From: Sphingomonadales bacterium
GTDB lineage: Bacteria; Pseudomonadota; Alphaproteobacteria; Sphingomonadales; Sphingomonadaceae
Assembly: GCA_018334165.1 (NCBI GenBank)
Contig: JAGXTB010000072.1
Span: forward strand, 1-64,000
Direction of reading: 5' to 3'
Length of the DNA stretch: 64,000 bases
The notes under the pieces are model-generated. The model ran no database searches and had not been told where the DNA came from. It saw only the letters and a program-made list of their open reading frames with translations. The position numbers were made by a program, and so were the translations under genes. Shown here one piece after another: positions 21,846 to 29,405 of the stretch (positions within the stretch are counted from its first letter, which is position 1; the number at the start of each line of letters is the position of its first letter).

Positions 21846-23404
21846 TCCTGCAAAGCGCCGCGCCCGCCTTCGACCAAGCCGCCATCGCCCGCCTCCCGTT
21901 TGCCGCCCTGGTCGCCAGCAGCATGCGCACCCTGGCGCGCGGCATCGACTCCGAGCACGTGCGCCTGCGCGACTTCTTCCGGCCCGCCTGGGGCATCGTC
22001 AACCCCGGCGTGCAGTACGTCCCGAACTGGCACAACGACCTGATCGCCGAGCATCTCGAGGCCGTCCACCTGGGCCAGATCAAGCTCCTCGACATCGAGA
22101 TGCCCCCCCGCATGGGCAAGAGCTTCCACGTCTCGGTCGCCTTCCCGGCCTGGGAGTGGACCGAGGACGCCGGCGAGCGCTTCCTGTTCTCGTCGTACAA
22201 CCAGAAGCTCTGCAACCGCCACAGCCTCGACCGCCGCGCCGTGATCTCGAGCGCGTGGTACCAGAAGAAGTGGGGCGAGTTCGTCACCCTAGCCCCCGAC
22301 CAGAACCTCAAAACGGAGTTTCAAAACACCGCGCGCGGGCACATGATCACGGCCCCGTTCGGCTCGAGCGGCACGGGGTCCGGCGGCCGGCGCCTGGTCA
22401 TCGACGACCCGCTCAACCCGAAGCAGGCGAGCTCGAAGGTGCAGCGCGAGGCCGCCCACGACTACTACCGCGGCACCCTCTCCACCCGCCTCGACGACGA
22501 GCACCACAGCGCGATCATCATGGTCGCCCAGCGCACCGACGTCGACGACCTGCAGGGCAAGTTCGTCAACGAGAAGGACGGCTGGACGGTCCTGAAGATC
22601 CCGATCCAGGCCAAGAGCCGCACGGTGTACATCTTCCCGATTTCCAAGACGGAGAAGGTCTACGAGGCCGGCGAACTGCTCTGCCCGGCCCGCAAGTCGC
22701 AGAAGGGCGTCGACGCCCTGCGCAAGGCACTCAGCAACCGCGCGGCCGCGCAGCTGGACCAGGAACCGGAAGCGGCGAGCGGAAACCTGTTCCCGCGCAA
22801 CAGCTGGAAGAAGATGACGGAGATGCCCACGCCGCTATTCATCCTTAACGCCTGGGACACCGCCGTCAAGGAGCGCGAGGAAAACGACCCGAGCGCCGGC
22901 CTTTGCATCGTCCTCCACGAGGGTGGCTTCCATTTCTGCAAAGGCGTCACGCACGGGCATATGCGCTTCTCGGAATTGAAACTCGCCGTGCGCGAGAGGT
23001 TTGACCTCGACCGCCCCGACGCCGTCTTCATCGAGGACAAGTCCAGCGGCCAGCAACTGATCCAGGAGTTCCAAGACGACCGCCAGGTGAACATGCCGCT
23101 CGTCGTGTTCAACCCCGACGACGAGGGGCCCGAGGCCGAGGCTTGGAAAGCCTGGTTCAAGATGGACAAGTACGCGCGCGCCCAACTCGTTCAACCCTTG
23201 TGGGCCGCTGGCCGAGTGTCCTATGATCCGAACATGGAAGGCGCCGCCGACATGATCGCCGAGTTTGCGTCTTTTCCCAAAGGCCTTAAGGACCGCGTCG
23301 ACGCCGGCGTCCACGGCGTGCGCTACTTGTCCCGCCTCAACCTGAACGCCCCGCCGACCGAGGAGGTCGAGCAGGCCGACGGCGACATCACCGACGGACT
23401 CTAG
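21842..23404 (+). CDS. terL: Terminase large subunit
   Basis: In this 520-residue protein, PPRMGKSF (88-95) is the variant Walker A of TerL ATPases and RRLVIDDPL (184-191) the Walker B. Between them lies FLFSSYNQKL...SLDRRAVISSAWYQKKWG, typical of this terminase group. The C-terminal RNase H-like nuclease has NAWDTAVKE (about 337-343) and IEDKSSGQ (about 397-404). It cuts concatemers and pumps DNA into the prohead through the portal. The GTG at 21842 overlaps the preceding stop. Confidence 0.93.
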   Translation: MILQSAAPAFDQAAIARLPFAALVASSMRTLARGIDSEHVRLRDFFRPAWGIVNPGVQYVPNWHNDLIAEHLEAVHLGQIKLLDIEMPPRMGKSFHVSVAFPAWEWTEDAGERFLFSSYNQKLCNRHSLDRRAVISSAWYQKKWGEFVTLAPDQNLKTEFQNTARGHMITAPFGSSGTGSGGRRLVIDDPLNPKQASSKVQREAAHDYYRGTLSTRLDDEHHSAIIMVAQRTDVDDLQGKFVNEKDGWTVLKIPIQAKSRTVYIFPISKTEKVYEAGELLCPARKSQKGVDALRKALSNRAAAQLDQEPEAASGNLFPRNSWKKMTEMPTPLFILNAWDTAVKEREENDPSAGLCIVLHEGGFHFCKGVTHGHMRFSELKLAVRERFDLDRPDAVFIEDKSSGQQLIQEFQDDRQVNMPLVVFNPDDEGPEAEAWKAWFKMDKYARAQLVQPLWAAGRVSYDPNMEGAADMIAEFASFPKGLKDRVDAGVHGVRYLSRLNLNAPPTEEVEQADGDITDGL

Positions 23405-23419
23405 CGAGGAGAACCGATT

Positions 23420-25138
23420 ATGCCCCCTAAGAAAACGACGTCCGCTGCTCCGAAGCCTGACGACAACGCGCCAGTTCTCGAGGAGTACGGTTCGGTGCTC
23501 AACAGCATCCGCGACGAGCTCGCTGCACAGCCGTGGGCCGTGGCGACGTCGAACAGCGATGAGTTCGAGGAAGGCGCGCCGCGCAGGACGCTCGTCGAGA
23601 CCATCCCCGGCGGCGGCGTGAAGGTGACGGAGGGCGGACAAACGAAGATCATCAAGGCCGGGAAGAAGCTGACGGAGGCTGAGGCCGGTGACACCTTCAA
23701 CCGCACGCTCTACAGCGAGGGAGGCTTGTCCGAAGGATACCTGACCAACGAAGCGCGCGTCGTCGCCATGCGCCAGTCGCTGATCATGTACCGCGACGAC
23801 CCCATGTATCGCGCCATCATTGACGGCTTCACATATTTCGTCATCGGCAAGGGCCTGAAGTTTAAGGCGCGCGACGAGAACCCGGCGGTGCAGGAACACC
23901 TCGACGCCTTCTGGAAGGAGTCTAAGATGGACGGCCGCGACGCCGACATCGTCCGCCGCTTCTTCAAGTACGGCGAGGTCCTCATCCGCTACTTCAAGAC
24001 CGGTGCCGGCGGCGGCCTGGCCAAGACGCCGCGCGTGCGCCTCGTTCCGTTCTGGCGCATCGACACCATGAGCGTCGACGCCGTGGATCCAGAGACGCTC
24101 AAAGGATTTAAGCTGAACAACTACAACGTCGAAGGCTTCAGCAGCGGTCCCGCCGAGGAGCTGGCCGCCGACGACGTACAATATCTTGTACATTCCGAGA
24201 ACAGCGGCGGCCGCGGCGAGCCGCCGTTTCTCGTCGCCATGCGAGCCTGCAAGTGGTACGCCGACTTCATCCTCAACCGCGTCACCCTCAACCGCTACCG
24301 TACCGCCTTCGTGCTGTTCAAAAAGATCACGGCTGCAGGGCCGAGTCGCGTGAGCACGGTGGACAACGCGGCGAGCAACGCGACGGCAACCGGCAAGAAC
24401 GGCCAGCCGCAGAAGCGCCTGCCGAAGCCGGGCACGGTGGTCGTCCATAACAGCGGCATCGAGTACGAGTGGAAGTCCCCGCAAACCGGCGCGATCGACG
24501 GCCAGGCCGACGGCAAGATGATCAAATCATACATCGCCGCCGGCGCGATGGTCCCCGAGTTCCTGCTCGGCGACGCCTCCCAGGCCAACCAGGACAACAG
24601 CCTCGTCGCCGACAACCCGTTCGTGCGCAAGGTCGAGTTTTATCAGGACTACTTCGAGGACGTCTTCGGCGAGATGTTCAAGCGCGTCATCGAGCAGGGC
24701 ATCGCCACCGGCAAGATCCCGAAGACAAGCACCGAGACCGTGCTCACTGAGGCCGGGGCCATGAGACGCACGACCGCGCGCGCGTTGCGCAAGATCGGAT
24801 TCGCCGAGGCGGCCGCCGCGATTGAGAAGCCCGGCAAGACCACAAAGGCTGTGCCTACCAGCACGGCTGTCGACATTGACTGGCCGACCCTCATCCAGAA
24901 GGACGCGCTCAAGGAAGCGCAGACGCTGGCGATCGACGCCAGCCTGGGCCTCGTGTCTGTCGAGACGATGCGCGGCAAGCGCGGCTACGACGACGAGGTC
25001 GAGGAGAAACGCCTCGAGCGCGACCGCGAACAGGGCCAGGACGCCATGGCCGCGGCTCGGGACGAGGAGATCGACGCCGAGGACGGCGACGAGCAGAACC
25101 CGCCCGCGAAAACCAAAAAAGACAAGGGAGCCGAATAA
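23420..25138 (+). CDS. Portal protein
   Basis: This 572-residue protein has the usual position after terL and the usual portal features: MYRAIIDGFTYFVIGKGLKF, a long middle with WRIDTMSVDAVDP, the segment VPEFLLGDASQANQDNSL, and YQDYFEDVFGEMFKRVIEQG (stem and crown helices). A charged C-terminal tail rich in Asp/Glu/Lys follows. Twelve copies form the ring at one capsid vertex through which DNA passes. GAGGAGA precedes the ATG at 23420. Confidence 0.88.
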   Translation: MPPKKTTSAAPKPDDNAPVLEEYGSVLNSIRDELAAQPWAVATSNSDEFEEGAPRRTLVETIPGGGVKVTEGGQTKIIKAGKKLTEAEAGDTFNRTLYSEGGLSEGYLTNEARVVAMRQSLIMYRDDPMYRAIIDGFTYFVIGKGLKFKARDENPAVQEHLDAFWKESKMDGRDADIVRRFFKYGEVLIRYFKTGAGGGLAKTPRVRLVPFWRIDTMSVDAVDPETLKGFKLNNYNVEGFSSGPAEELAADDVQYLVHSENSGGRGEPPFLVAMRACKWYADFILNRVTLNRYRTAFVLFKKITAAGPSRVSTVDNAASNATATGKNGQPQKRLPKPGTVVVHNSGIEYEWKSPQTGAIDGQADGKMIKSYIAAGAMVPEFLLGDASQANQDNSLVADNPFVRKVEFYQDYFEDVFGEMFKRVIEQGIATGKIPKTSTETVLTEAGAMRRTTARALRKIGFAEAAAAIEKPGKTTKAVPTSTAVDIDWPTLIQKDALKEAQTLAIDASLGLVSVETMRGKRGYDDEVEEKRLERDREQGQDAMAAARDEEIDAEDGDEQNPPAKTKKDKGAE

Positions 25139-25139
25139 C

Positions 25140-25433
25140 ATGAAGACCATCGACATCGAAGAAGCCGAGAAGAACAAGATCGGGGCCGCGGACCTTCGCG
25201 CCCTTTGCACCGAAGCCTACGTCGACCTGTCTGTAGGCACCGACGACGACCTGCGCAAGCTACGCGACATGATGATAAAGAAGCACGGCAAGGTGCTCAA
25301 GGGCTTCTCCGACCTCGGCGACCAACGCTACTCCTCGCCCGAGGGCAACGAGTACATGCGCGACATGAACTACTACAACGAGCTCATCCGACGGATCGAG
25401 AACGAAATGTCGTACCGGATGATCACGCTCTAA
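25140..25433 (+). CDS. Small head-region protein
   Basis: This 97-residue helical, charged protein, after the portal gene, contains LRALCTEAYVDLSVGTDDDL and NEYMRDMNYYNELIRRIENEM. No family is recognised. The start lies 1 nt after the portal stop, so it is co-translated with the portal. Confidence 0.6.
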   Translation: MKTIDIEEAEKNKIGAADLRALCTEAYVDLSVGTDDDLRKLRDMMIKKHGKVLKGFSDLGDQRYSSPEGNEYMRDMNYYNELIRRIENEMSYRMITL

Positions 25434-25439
25434 ACCGCC

Positions 25440-25649
25440 ATGGCCTCGCAGATGCCGCAGGAAAAGATCACGCTCCACTTGGACCTGTTGTGCCCAGTGT
25501 GCCGTGAGAACTTGGCCGGGCCAACGACGCAGGGCGTGGCCAAGCTCGGCCTAAACTTTCAAGAGATATTCCTGCAGCTGCCTCTGATCAAGAGCCGAGC
25601 CTGGGGCGGCTTCATGGTCAAGCACGTCCATCGGTGTCACCTGAACTGA
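25440..25649 (+). CDS. Small CxxC protein
   Basis: This 69-residue protein has LCPVCRENL near the N-terminus and VHRCHLN at the C-terminus, a possible C2HC metal site. No family is recognised. It sits in a run of small genes between portal and MuF-type protein. Confidence 0.5.
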   Translation: MASQMPQEKITLHLDLLCPVCRENLAGPTTQGVAKLGLNFQEIFLQLPLIKSRAWGGFMVKHVHRCHLN

Positions 25650-25652
25650 AAC

Positions 25653-25877
25653 ATGATGACTCGCGAGAACGTCCTGCGCAAGATCGCGTCTCTGAACAAG
25701 CTGGCCGCGGCCGGATCCGGCGCGACGCATGCCGAGCGCGACACCGCTCGAGCGATGGCCTCCAAGCTTGAGCGAATCTATCCACCTGAAAAAACAGGAG
25801 ATGGAGTCCAATGGTCGTATCAAAATGGAGCCGCTGAAATACGATTTACCTGGTCAACAGACACGACGACCTATTAA
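25653..25877 (+). CDS. Small DUF2786-like protein
   Basis: In this 74-residue protein, VLRKIASLNKLAAAGSGATHAERDTARAMASKLERIY (quoted in part) has the spacing of DUF2786 domains, helical segments found in phage and chromosomal proteins of unknown function. ATGs at 25653 and 25656 are both possible. Confidence 0.5.
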   Translation: MMTRENVLRKIASLNKLAAAGSGATHAERDTARAMASKLERIYPPEKTGDGVQWSYQNGAAEIRFTWSTDTTTY

Positions 25878-25891
25878 ACTGGGAGGACTGC

Positions 25892-26392
25892 ATGCCGAAC
25901 GATAAAGCGCCGGACTACACGACGAAGACCACGCGGCCGTGGGGCCACTTCCGACTGCTCGACCAAGGCCCCGGCTTCATCGTCAAAGCCATGCTGGTCA
26001 AAGGCGAGCAGCGCCTGAGTCTGCAACGGCACACGCATCGCGAGGAGCGCTGGACCGTTGCCATGGGGAACGCGGTCGCCACTGTTTCAGGGGTGAAACA
26101 CGCGCTCGCTGCCGGAGACTCGGTTGTGATCCCGCGTGGTGCCGCGCACCGCCTGGCCAACCCCGCCAAAGAGCCGCTCATGGTTGTCGAGGTCTGGCTC
26201 GGCAACGACCTGCGCGAGGACGACATCGAGCGCCTCGAGGACGACTACGGACGCGTCGAGTTCGCCAAAGGTGGCGTGATCAGTGGCCCCCCCAAAGACA
26301 TCAAGATCGGCAACGGCGAGAAGGAGCACGTTGTCCCGCTCAAGGAGACGAAGCACATCGAAAAGCACCCTGGCGGAAGGAACTGGGAATGA
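25892..26392 (+). CDS. Cupin, mannose-6-phosphate isomerase type II-like
   Basis: This 166-residue protein's RPWGHFRLLDQGPGFIVK, LSLQRHTHREERWTV and SVVIPRGAAHRLANP match the C-terminal cupin of ManC/AlgA enzymes, including the His-x-His and Glu metal ligands; EDDIERLEDDYGR closes the domain. A Lys/His-rich tail of about 45 residues is extra. Stand-alone cupins of this kind isomerise mannose-6-phosphate and fructose-6-phosphate or related sugars. Its place in the head operon, before a GDP-mannose dehydratase-like gene, makes it the first member of the dispersed sugar module. Confidence 0.8.
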   Translation: MPNDKAPDYTTKTTRPWGHFRLLDQGPGFIVKAMLVKGEQRLSLQRHTHREERWTVAMGNAVATVSGVKHALAAGDSVVIPRGAAHRLANPAKEPLMVVEVWLGNDLREDDIERLEDDYGRVEFAKGGVISGPPKDIKIGNGEKEHVVPLKETKHIEKHPGGRNWE

Positions 26393-26619
26393 ATCCCCCA
26401 GAGGATAGTCGCTTCCAGTACGCGCACGGCCTGGTCTGGGACCGCGAGACCGAGCAGGGCGTGCCGCGCGCCAAGAACAACCCGCCGTCCTGCGACCGCG
26501 TCGCGGCGCTTTCGTGCTGGACGCCGAAGCCAAGGGTGATGCACGTCTACCGCCTACCAAACGGCCAGCACGTCTGGCAATGGGAGCCGCAGCCTCCCGG
26601 CGGTCAATATGCCCGCTGA
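26389..26619 (+). CDS. Small hypothetical protein
   Basis: This 76-residue protein's ATG overlaps the cupin stop by 4 nt. It is rich in Pro, Trp and Arg (LVWDRETEQGVPRAKNN, HVWQWEPQPPGG). No family is recognised. Confidence 0.5.
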   Translation: MNPPEDSRFQYAHGLVWDRETEQGVPRAKNNPPSCDRVAALSCWTPKPRVMHVYRLPNGQHVWQWEPQPPGGQYAR

Positions 26620-27772
26620 TCTGCCAGACGACGCGATAAGAATCCGCAACCTCTACCCGGTCATGAAGTGCGACCGCTCGGTGTGGAAGCGGATCATTGC
26701 TCTCTGTCGGAAAGGCGACGAAGCCAGCGTGTCCGCGGCCGAGGACCTGGCCAAAGCTTGCACCTCGAGGACTACGCGAACGCGCGCGCTACACATCGGC
26801 GCTCTCCGCAAGCGCGTTATGCGCCGTGCCTTCCTAGTCCAGCAGAAGCGCGATGAGCATGTCACGGCGGACGCGCTGCGCACGCTGGCCGACCGCGCGG
26901 ACACGATCTTAAACCGATACGGGAAAACCGGCGCCATTCCTTCGAACCGATATCCGTCGATCGTAAGAGACCTATCCGATCGGAACAAAGAGGCCTACGC
27001 GACCATTGCTCAGGGCTTCCAGGCCGCTCTCCGGGCCGCCGTCAAAGTGGGCCTCTCCCACTCCATGCAGAACGCGGAGGCCGTTGTAGCCCACGCCAGA
27101 GGCAAAACCACTGAGCAGGAATGGGCTGACCTGGAGCTTGTGTACCGATCCGGCTGCTACGTCTACGTTCCGCTTGACGAGGCCGACCCTCTGAACCAGC
27201 AACTGACCTACGCGCCGAGCAGCAACGTTTTCAAAAAGCTGTTCAAAGGCGCGCTCAAGGACACGATGACGGCAGGGCTGTTCGGCAAGAGCAAGCGCGT
27301 TTCGAGCAGGGTCTGGGACCTGCGCGGCCAGAACATGGCGCAGATGAAGCGACTCGTGTCCGGCGGCATCGCCCGCGGCGAAGACCCGGCCACGATCAGC
27401 CGCGCCATTCGGGGCCTACTCGTCCAACCGAAGACCCTGCGCGGCGCGGCGCGCGCTGATGCGACGCCAGGCGCTGGTTCATACAGGTCAGCCTACGCCA
27501 ACGCCATGCGCCTCACGCGCACCGAGACCAACCGCGCCTACATCCTATCCGACACGATCTTCGCCGACAAGAAGGGCTGGAATCTGATCTGGCAGGTCAG
27601 CGCCGGCCAGCGCGAGGAGGACGAGTGCGACGACTTGGGTGGCAAGGAGATGACCCCGGAGGAGTTCGCTGACAATTATCCGCAACATCCGCAGTGCTTG
27701 TGCTATTCAATTCTCGCGCCGAAAACGGAGTTCGATAGCCCGCTTTCGGACACGCCGGCGGACCCCGAATGA
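26609..27772 (+). CDS. MuF-type minor head protein
   Basis: This 387-residue protein is a helical N-terminal body followed by the MuF domain near the C-terminus: RLTRTETNRAYILSDTIF, then WQVSAGQREEDECDDLGG, then NYPQHPQCLCYS. In other phages this protein is a few copies per capsid, connected to the portal and sometimes ejected with DNA. The ATG at 26609 overlaps the previous gene by 11 nt. A duplicated iteron block begins right at its 3' end. Confidence 0.82.
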   Translation: MPADLPDDAIRIRNLYPVMKCDRSVWKRIIALCRKGDEASVSAAEDLAKACTSRTTRTRALHIGALRKRVMRRAFLVQQKRDEHVTADALRTLADRADTILNRYGKTGAIPSNRYPSIVRDLSDRNKEAYATIAQGFQAALRAAVKVGLSHSMQNAEAVVAHARGKTTEQEWADLELVYRSGCYVYVPLDEADPLNQQLTYAPSSNVFKKLFKGALKDTMTAGLFGKSKRVSSRVWDLRGQNMAQMKRLVSGGIARGEDPATISRAIRGLLVQPKTLRGAARADATPGAGSYRSAYANAMRLTRTETNRAYILSDTIFADKKGWNLIWQVSAGQREEDECDDLGGKEMTPEEFADNYPQHPQCLCYSILAPKTEFDSPLSDTPADPE

Positions 27773-27960
27773 TGCGTCAAAAAGCAGTCAGGTCTAATGG
27801 ATTGGAAGTCGCATATACGCGAGTTCCAATGGGTTGGATATCCAATGGGTTGGACAAACAGTCCAATGGGTTGGATATTTCGCCGCCCCCTATAAGGTAC
27901 TTAAAGACAATTTGTAAAGACATGGTAGACAACCGCCCCCGCTTTTTAGAAAAAAGATGA
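27769..27960 (+). CDS. Short ORF across the second iteron block (doubtful)
   Basis: A 63-codon frame from an ATG overlapping the MuF stop reads through the iterons. Its PPPIRYLKTICKD resembles PPIRNLKTISKD in the O-like initiator, because both are translated from the same repeated block. It looks like a fragment of an initiator gene's origin region rather than a functional protein. Confidence 0.3.
   Translation: MMRQKAVRSNGLEVAYTRVPMGWISNGLDKQSNGLDISPPPIRYLKTICKDMVDNRPRFLEKR
27793..27922 (+). repeat. Iteron array, second origin-like block (copy 2)
   Basis: TCCAATGGGTTGGA, the reverse complement of the copy 1 iteron, occurs at 27825, 27841 and 27862 (spacings 16 and 21), preceded by a degenerate copy TCTAATGGATTGGA at 27793. 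The block at 27886-27922 matches 10500-10536 in 35 of 37 positions and in the same orientation, so only the iterons are inverted. It lies outside the O-like gene, between head genes. Confidence 0.75.
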
Positions 27961-28124
27961 ACAACAGCATATGCCAAGTCAGCGGTAAGATCATGCACGC
28001 GACCGCAGCGGCTGCGCACCGCCATATTCCGCGGAGAGGCGGCAAGCGAGAACGCGGCACGGCCTACCGTTGCGGCTACTGCCACCACTGGCATACGACC
28101 TCGAGCATGACATCTCGATCATGA
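27957..28124 (+). CDS. Small zinc-ribbon phage protein
   Basis: This 55-residue protein is basic throughout, with YRCGYCHHWHTTS near the C-terminus. Small phage proteins ending YxCPxCxxWHLTS are familiar, and this fits that type; they are presumed zinc-binding and of unknown function. ATG at 27957. Confidence 0.55.
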   Translation: MNNSICQVSGKIMHATAAAAHRHIPRRGGKRERGTAYRCGYCHHWHTTSSMTSRS

Positions 28125-28125
28125 C

Positions 28126-28329
28126 ATGACCGGCTACGAGCGCGACCCGTTGGTCAAGTGCGCACGTCAGCGACCAGTGTGCGGCCACACTCGCCGCGAG
28201 CACGGCAATGGGAAATGCTTCGGCGTGACCTTCGCTGTTGGCGTGGCCGGCGACTGCCACTGCAAGGGGATGATGGAGCCGCCGGACCCAGCGCGATTTG
28301 CACGCGAAGGCGAGAGAGTTGACGAGTGA
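28126..28329 (+). CDS. Small Cys/His-rich protein
   Basis: This 67-residue protein's CGHTRREHGNGKCF...DCHCKG offers several Cys and His for a metal site. Similar short proteins with CGHxxxxH...C are frequent in phages. It follows the previous gene by 1 nt. Confidence 0.5.
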   Translation: MTGYERDPLVKCARQRPVCGHTRREHGNGKCFGVTFAVGVAGDCHCKGMMEPPDPARFAREGERVDE

Positions 28330-28343
28330 TGACAAAAATATAT

Positions 28344-28373
28344 TTGCGTTGCGAACTGCCCGCATGGTATAAA
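28344..28373 (+). promoter_or_regulatory. Candidate promoter, TTGCGT-N18-TATAAA
   Basis: TTGCGT (28344-28349), 18 bp, TATAAA (28368-28373), in an AT-rich 73-nt gap before the dehydratase gene. The same box pair occurs at 34637-34666 before the post-capsid genes, so it may be a second promoter class for the structural/sugar region. Confidence 0.45.
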
Positions 28374-28402
28374 CTTCCCAACATGATCTACAAAGCCAGC
28401 TG

Positions 28403-29398
28403 ATGCGTGCGCTGATCACCGGAGCAAACGGATTCGTTGGTTCCCACCTCATTGAGCATCTGATTTCAATCGGCGCTGAAGTCCACGGCACGATCAGATC
28501 ATTCCGCAGTGACCTCTCCAACCTGGCGCACATCGATCCCGTCACGTATACGATTCATTTTTGTGACATCACCGACGAAGTGGCGATCACTGATCTCGTC
28601 GCGCGATTGATGCCCACGCACATCTTTCACCTGGCCGCGCACTCCTACGTGCCGACGTCTTGGGACGCGCCGCACGCAACGATCGACGCGAACATCAAAG
28701 GGACGCTAAATCTTCTTGAGGCGGTGCGCCGCAGCGCACCTGGGGCGCGAGTCCAGGTGGCCGGGTCCAGCGAGGAGTATGGCCGCGTCGAAGCGCACGA
28801 AGTACCCATCGCGGAATCGCAGCCGCTGCGCCCGCTCTCGCCTTACGGCGTGTCGAAGGTCGGGGCTGAGATGTTCGCGCTGCAATACGCCGCCAGCTAC
28901 AATTTACATGTGATCGTCACACGGTCGTTTAACCACACCGGCCCGCGCCGCGGGAAGGTCTTCGCCGAAAGCGACTGGGCGAGGCAGGTCGCGCTCATCG
29001 AGGCAGGCTTGCAAGAGCCTGCCATTATGCACGGAAATCTTGACGCGATCCGCGACTACACCGACGTCCGCGACATTGTGCGCGGCTACGTCATGGCGAT
29101 CGACAACGGACAGACCGGTGAGGTCTACAATCTCTGCTCAGGATCCGATGCGTCCCCGACCATGCGCCAAGTTCTCGACAACCTCTGCGCGCTCGCGCAC
29201 GTCAATGTGACGAAGGTGCAGGACCCGAAGCGCATGCGTCCGTCGGACGTTGCGCGTTTGGTCGGCAACGGGATGAAAGCCCGTCTTGCTTTTGGATGGG
29301 AGCCGAGCATTCCGCTTGCGCGAACTTTGGCCGACCTGCTACAGTATTGGCGATCGACACTGCACGCCACAGGGTCGAAGATTCCGGAGCCTGCTTAG
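28403..29398 (+). CDS. GDP-mannose 4,6-dehydratase/RMD-like SDR enzyme
   Basis: In this 331-residue protein, ITGANGFVGSHL (5-16) is the NAD(P)-binding GxxGxxG, GSSEEYG (121-127) carries the catalytic Ser/Glu, and SPYGVSK (147-152) the Tyr148/Lys152 pair. SFNHTGPRRGKVF and DYTDVRDIVRGY are typical of the GDP-mannose dehydratase / GDP-4-keto-6-deoxymannose reductase branch. It probably makes or reduces a 6-deoxyhexose nucleotide sugar in the cytoplasm. The gene lies within the head operon between small genes and the prohead protease, so it is part of the interspersed sugar module. Confidence 0.82.
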   Translation: MRALITGANGFVGSHLIEHLISIGAEVHGTIRSFRSDLSNLAHIDPVTYTIHFCDITDEVAITDLVARLMPTHIFHLAAHSYVPTSWDAPHATIDANIKGTLNLLEAVRRSAPGARVQVAGSSEEYGRVEAHEVPIAESQPLRPLSPYGVSKVGAEMFALQYAASYNLHVIVTRSFNHTGPRRGKVFAESDWARQVALIEAGLQEPAIMHGNLDAIRDYTDVRDIVRGYVMAIDNGQTGEVYNLCSGSDASPTMRQVLDNLCALAHVNVTKVQDPKRMRPSDVARLVGNGMKARLAFGWEPSIPLARTLADLLQYWRSTLHATGSKIPEPA

Positions 29399-29405
29399 GA
29401 GCCCT

